A program made the position numbers and the translations under genes. This document shows positions 6,430-9,411 of a stretch of DNA of 9,411 nucleotides, one piece after another (position 1 is the stretch's first letter; the number at the start of each line of letters is the position of its first letter). Source of the stretch: Candidatus Campbellbacteria bacterium CG22_combo_CG10-13_8_21_14_all_36_13 (GTDB lineage Bacteria; Patescibacteriota; Minisyncoccia; Phycocordibacterales; PCTT01); contig PCTT01000043.1 of the NCBI GenBank assembly GCA_002771585.1, forward strand, positions 1 through 9,411, given 5' to 3'. Below the pieces are notes generated by a model. It did no database searches. It was given only the letters and a program-made list of their open reading frames with translations, and was not told where the DNA came from.

Positions 6430-7026
6430 ATGTTATTTAACAAACAAAAAATTAAAAATGATTTAGATTCACATAATATTGGCAGAACTAAAGCCAAACC
6501 AATGTCAGTGTGCGGATTCACTCTAATAGAATTACTTGTTGTGATAGCAATCATTGGATTACTTTCTTCTGTTGTGCTTGCAAGTTTAAATACAGCAAGA
6601 ATAAAAGCAAGAGATGCAAAAAGATTTGCTGAATTAACAGAAATGCAAAAAGCGATTGAATTTTACTATGATGCAAACGGTAAATACCCGCCGATTAGCA
6701 ATACACACAACCATGCCTCTAGCTGGACCACTTTCACAAATTATTTAAAACCATACTTGCCACAAATACCAATAGACCCTACTAATCTATATTGGTATTA
6801 TGACTCTGATACAGGGGACAACAATCAAACCTATGGAATGATGATTCAAATAGAAAGTTCTAGTAATTATTCAAAAGTAAATAATGACGGTGGATACTAT
6901 AACGGAAATGACCCTAATTATTATGAGGTTGGTTCACAACCAACCTATTGTATGAATAGTGGGTATAGTGGAAGTGGACGCAATTGGTGGGGTGGAGGAC
7001 AGTCTGTGTGCGGAGGAGGAAATTAA
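6430..7026 (+). CDS. Type IV pilin-like / pseudopilin protein
   Basis: A 198-residue protein with a class III (prepilin) signal. GFTLIELL (29-36) places prepilin-peptidase cleavage between Gly29 and Phe30 with the conserved Glu at +5 (Glu34), followed by a hydrophobic helix (about 31-52) continuing into a long amphipathic alpha1. It would be inserted in the membrane, processed and N-methylated by a PilD-type enzyme, then assembled into a pilus or secretion pseudopilus. The 29-residue leader is long and basic; an internal ATG at 6502 (Met25) would give only a 5-residue leader. The C-terminal half is rich in Gly, Asn, Ser and Tyr and has Cys174 and Cys194, which could close a D-region-like disulfide loop. 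No other pilus machinery gene is in the window. The stop is 5 nt from the convergent rodA stop. Confidence 0.9.
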   Translation: MLFNKQKIKNDLDSHNIGRTKAKPMSVCGFTLIELLVVIAIIGLLSSVVLASLNTARIKARDAKRFAELTEMQKAIEFYYDANGKYPPISNTHNHASSWTTFTNYLKPYLPQIPIDPTNLYWYYDSDTGDNNQTYGMMIQIESSSNYSKVNNDGGYYNGNDPNYYEVGSQPTYCMNSGYSGSGRNWWGGGQSVCGGGN

Positions 7027-7031
7027 AACAC

Positions 7032-8141
7032 CTAAACAAACCGGTTATCTCTACCGTATCTATTCATACCCATCAGCATTCCAAGCGCAATAAACTCTGT
7101 AAGCAGGTGACTCCCCCCATAGCTCATAAATGGAATAGTTAACCCTGTAATGGGCATTAGACCTATGTTCATACCAACGTGTACCAGAAAATGATTTATA
7201 AAAAGTATCGCCACACCAAAACCAAATAACGTCTCAAAGTTTGTATCTCCGCGAGATGCAATTTTTATTATTCTCCAAATCACGACACCAAAAAGAGAAA
7301 AAAGTATGAGTGCGCCGATAAAGCCCCACTCCTCTGTAAATGCGGCAAATATGAAGTCTGTTTGATATTCTGGAAGAAACTCAAGTCGTGACTGAGTCCC
7401 ATACCCTACACCCTTCCCCAAAAGGCCACCAGAACCAACAGCTATAGTAGACTGATATGCGTTATAACCAGTTCCAGAAATATCCGTTAAAGGATTTAAG
7501 AAGGTTGATATGCGGTTTTTTTGATAATCCTCAAATGCAAAAGTCCAAAGCACAGCAAACGCGGCGACACCAAGAATAAACACTATTGCTAAATGTTTTT
7601 TAGGGATGCCTGAGACTAATATCATTCCAAACCATAACAAAAATATTATTATCGCCGAACCAAAGTCTGGCTGTAAAAAGACAAGTGTAAACAAGATTAA
7701 GGTGTAAAAACCAGACAAAACAATATGTTTATAGTAAGCGATTTCCTCATGTCTTCGAGAAAAATATTTTGCTAAAACTATAATCAAAATTAGTTTTACC
7801 GGGTCTGCCGGTTGAAATGCAAAAAAACCAAAATCAAACCAGCTCTTAGCTCCCTGGAAAACAGCACCCAATAAAAAAAGAGCCGATAGCAAAGCAATAG
7901 CCCCAATAAAAAGACCGGAGACTATTTTAGACTTTCTCAAAAACCTATAATCAAAGAGACTTAATACAAAAAAAATGATTATTGACAATAAAATCCAAAC
8001 AAGCTGTCGATCAAAATATATACTTTCTCCAACAAAGGATTTCATTGTCACTAGACCAGCGCATATAAGAGGCAAAACACTGAAAAATAAAATCCAGTCT
8101 ATGTGGTCTAGAAAATTTGAATATACTCCCCTGCGAACCAT
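7032..8141 (-). CDS. rodA: Peptidoglycan glycosyltransferase RodA (SEDS family)
   Basis: RodA is a multipass membrane enzyme that polymerises lipid II into glycan strands, normally with a class B PBP, during cell elongation. The 369-residue protein has about ten hydrophobic helices and SEDS landmarks: FQPADPVKL (109-117, in place of the usual QPSExxKL), FLQPDFGSA (155-163), GSGGLLGKGVGYGTQ (236-250), LEFLPEYQTDFIFA (253-266) with the presumed catalytic Asp262, and FMSYGGSHLL (338-347). The LEFLPExxTDFIFA block points to RodA rather than FtsW. The start is 6 nt after the stop of the upstream cysteine-motif protein, so the two are probably cotranscribed. No mreC or PBP2 gene is adjacent in this window. 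ATG 8141 precedes MVRRGVYSNF and the first helix. Confidence 0.93.
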   Translation of the reverse strand: MVRRGVYSNFLDHIDWILFFSVLPLICAGLVTMKSFVGESIYFDRQLVWILLSIIIFFVLSLFDYRFLRKSKIVSGLFIGAIALLSALFLLGAVFQGAKSWFDFGFFAFQPADPVKLILIIVLAKYFSRRHEEIAYYKHIVLSGFYTLILFTLVFLQPDFGSAIIIFLLWFGMILVSGIPKKHLAIVFILGVAAFAVLWTFAFEDYQKNRISTFLNPLTDISGTGYNAYQSTIAVGSGGLLGKGVGYGTQSRLEFLPEYQTDFIFAAFTEEWGFIGALILFSLFGVVIWRIIKIASRGDTNFETLFGFGVAILFINHFLVHVGMNIGLMPITGLTIPFMSYGGSHLLTEFIALGMLMGMNRYGRDNRFV

Positions 8142-8147
8142 ATAATC

Positions 8148-8906
8148 TTAATTAGCAGTATATTCAACTGGCACAATCTCTGTGCGAACTACAGTATTTT
8201 TAAAGTCCTCTGGCCAAGTAAAGACTATCGTATCAGATGCTTCTCTTCCAAGCGTGCTTAACACTGTTTTAGAGGCATTAACAAGATTACCGTCAGCATC
8301 AAAAAGCATGGCTATAAATGAGATTTGGCTTAAGTTTTTTAATGAATTATTTTTTATAACAGCAGTGAGTTTTGGAGTATTTTCTTGATCTAAGTTTTTA
8401 CTAACAATTTGTATTGGTATTTTTTCAAATTCTCTTTGTTCCCAAAAAGGAGTGTTGCGCAAAGAAAATACTGCACGACTCGGAACCCTCTCTCCTGTGC
8501 GTAGTGCATGTTCAAATATAGGAAAAGTGGAACCAGCCGGGAAAAACGCACTACCCTTTCTCTCATATATAAGCACTCCCTCCTCATCAAAAAGCTTAAA
8601 TGAGTAAGGAACATTTTTAGCTTCAAAACTCTTGTTTGAATTTTCGATTAAAGTAACCACACTATAAACATCATCTATAACAGGCAAAAATCTAGTCCAC
8701 AAAATTGCAACATCCTCTGCTTCGTTTTGGCAAACAGCCACACAACTACCACCACAATCAACACCTCGCTCATCTTGATTTATTAAACCATCAAAACAAC
8801 TCGGTTTTTCTCTTCCTGTTATATACAAAAACACGGCCACAACAATAAGTGGTATAAAGATAGAACTACTTATTATAAATTTTCTTTTAGTCGCCCAAAC
8901 AGACAT
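8148..8906 (-). CDS. Membrane-anchored extracytoplasmic protein with cysteine motif and two FxLYD-like domains
   Basis: A 252-residue protein of unknown function. A basic N-terminus and one hydrophobic helix (about 10-29) anchor it facing outward. Directly after comes a cysteine cluster of the form C-F-D-G-x5-E-x-G-V-D-C-G-G-x-C-x3-C (Cys37, 51, 55, 59), a motif I know from surface proteins of Parcubacteria and archaea. The rest is mostly beta-strand-like, with two similar halves, each with an FxLYD-like turn: FKLFDEEG (103-110) and AMLFDADG (199-206). This suggests two Ig-like or FxLYD-type domains. It precedes rodA by 6 nt, which hints at an envelope role in the same operon. A -10-like TATACT lies 8 nt upstream of ATG 8906; no Shine-Dalgarno is present. 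Domain naming is by eye. Confidence 0.8.
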   Translation of the reverse strand: MSVWATKRKFIISSSIFIPLIVVAVFLYITGREKPSCFDGLINQDERGVDCGGSCVAVCQNEAEDVAILWTRFLPVIDDVYSVVTLIENSNKSFEAKNVPYSFKLFDEEGVLIYERKGSAFFPAGSTFPIFEHALRTGERVPSRAVFSLRNTPFWEQREFEKIPIQIVSKNLDQENTPKLTAVIKNNSLKNLSQISFIAMLFDADGNLVNASKTVLSTLGREASDTIVFTWPEDFKNTVVRTEIVPVEYTAN

Positions 8907-8913
8907 ATATAAA

Positions 8914-8947
8914 CAGTATACCGTATTTGGTATTCAGTATACAGTAT
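8914..8947. repeat. CAGTATAC stuttering repeat upstream of the cysteine-motif gene
   Basis: CAGTATAC occurs at 8914-8921 and 8935-8942, and a third CAGTAT at 8942-8947. CGTATTTGGTATT sits between as a degenerate copy. On the minus strand the first copy contains TATACT (8915-8920), 8 nt before the ATG at 8906, so the repeat may double as the -10 region of the gene. The best 17-nt-spaced -35 is weak. Confidence 0.6.
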
Positions 8948-8963
8948 TTAATATACAAAACAA

Positions 8964-8992
8964 AAAACATCACGCGGATTGCGTGATGTTTT
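8964..8992 (-). terminator. Intrinsic terminator of the rRNA operon
   Basis: AAAACATCACGC (8964-8975) and GCGTGATGTTTT (8981-8992) form a perfect 12-bp stem with a 5-nt loop. On the minus strand the stem is followed by a run TTTTTTGTTTTG, giving a classic terminator just past the 5S rRNA. T residues on the plus side may make it partly bidirectional. Confidence 0.92.
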
Positions 8993-9005
8993 TTAATTAA
9001 ATCCT

Positions 9006-9120
9006 ATAAGCCGGCGACTGGCTACTCTTCCCCTTTCGGAGTACCATCGCCTCTTTAAAGCTTAACTTCTGGGTTCGGAATGGAACCAGGTGTGGCCTTT
9101 ATGATAAGTCACCAGCTTAT
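9006..9120 (-). rRNA. rrf: 5S ribosomal RNA
   Basis: On the minus strand the sequence contains the 5S core ATTCCGAACCCAGAAGTTAA and the downstream GGCGATGGTACTCCG block. The ends form the terminal helix: ATAAGCTGGTGAC at the 5' end pairs with GTCGCCGGCTTAT at the 3' end, including G-U pairs. About 115 nt long. It follows 23S by about 150 nt and precedes a strong terminator. Ends are estimated from the helix and may be off by a few bases. Confidence 0.93.
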
Positions 9121-9190
9121 AAGACTCAATTTTTAATCAAAGTAAATAATATAATTACAATCGTTGTATTACAGACATATAGCATTACTT

Positions 9191-9227
9191 TCCGCGTAAA
9201 TCCGCGTCTAGTCTGCGTTAGTCTGCG
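9191..9227. repeat. Ten-base stuttering repeat in the 23S-5S spacer
   Basis: Four successive decamers read TCCGCGTAAA, TCCGCGTCTA, GTCTGCGTTA, GTCTGCG(CAC), so two variants are each doubled. The period is exactly 10. The spacer otherwise (9121-9269) is AT-rich and contains no tRNA. Confidence 0.75.
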
Positions 9228-9248
9228 CACCGACATTTTATGTCGGTG
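9228..9248. other. Perfect hairpin in the 23S-5S spacer
   Basis: CACCGACA (9228-9235) and TGTCGGTG (9241-9248) form a perfect 8-bp stem with a 5-nt loop (TTTTA on the plus strand). It lies about 20 nt beyond the estimated 23S 3' end and could be a processing or antitermination-type structure in the rRNA precursor. No T-run follows it on the minus strand. Confidence 0.65.
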
Positions 9249-9269
9249 TATGATTCGCACGTTTCCAGT

Positions 9270-9411
9270 TAGGAAATGTCTCGACGAATTAGTACTCCAC
9301 CGCTCAACACATTACTGTGCTTCCACGTAGAGCCTATCAACCTAGTCATCTCCTAGGGGTCTCAATGATTCCTAATCTTGAAGTTGGCTTCCCGCTTAGA
9401 TGCTTTCAGCG
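9270..9411 (-). rRNA. rrl: 23S ribosomal RNA, 3' end (partial)
   Basis: Reading the minus strand from the window edge, the sequence shows conserved 23S 3'-terminal blocks, including CATCTAAGCGGGAAGCC, GAGATGACTAGGTTGATAGG and GAGCGGTGGAGTACTAATTC. These correspond to the E. coli tail GTTGATAGG...GGTACTAATGAACC. The 3' end is placed near 9270 by the distance from ACTAAT to the E. coli end and is approximate. The gene continues beyond the window on its 5' side. Confidence 0.92.

Noticed and set aside
9121..9269. tRNA in the 23S-5S spacer
   Set aside because: No cloverleaf, T-loop GTTCRA or anticodon stem can be found; the content is repeat and hairpin.

Overview
This AT-rich window most likely comes from a Candidate Phyla Radiation (Patescibacteria, Parcubacteria-like) genome. 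The evidence is compact SecD and SecF, a divergent short FolD, a small one-helix membrane protein beside a type IV pilin-like gene, a secreted protein with a GVDCGGxC cysteine motif, nearly absent Shine-Dalgarno sequences, and spacers with short stuttering repeats. TGA, TAG and TAA all end genes here, so the recoded TGA=Gly lineages are unlikely. The placement is inferred from protein character and genome style, not from a tree.

Layout: positions 1-67 may be the tail of a plus-strand gene, followed by an elaborate inverted-repeat spacer (74-154). A minus-strand block then reads, in transcription order, polyprenyl-phosphate sugar-1-phosphate transferase (4864-3515), folD (3333-2524), secD (2502-1177) and secF (1097-198). 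Divergent from it, on the plus strand, are a GT4-type glycosyltransferase (4930-6090), an 81-residue membrane protein (6124-6369) and a type IV pilin-like protein (6430-7026). These converge on a minus-strand pair: a secreted or membrane-anchored cysteine-motif protein (8906-8148) followed after 6 nt by rodA (8141-7032). The right edge is the end of an rRNA operon on the minus strand: the 23S 3' end, a spacer, 5S, and a strong intrinsic terminator.

Functionally the window is about the cell envelope. SecDF assists export of secreted proteins, RodA polymerises peptidoglycan, the sugar transferase and GT4 enzyme begin and extend a lipid-linked glycan, and the pilin-like protein would be assembled at the membrane. 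FolD supplies one-carbon folate units.

No classical accessory system (CRISPR, toxin-antitoxin, phage, insertion sequence) is visible. The unexplained signal is in the spacers. Several carry different short degenerate direct repeats next to perfect palindromes, including five CTAG tetramers within 51 bp between secD and secF and ten-base words in the 23S-5S spacer. Several start codons also have a -10-like hexamer 6-8 nt upstream and no Shine-Dalgarno, which suggests leaderless mRNAs.
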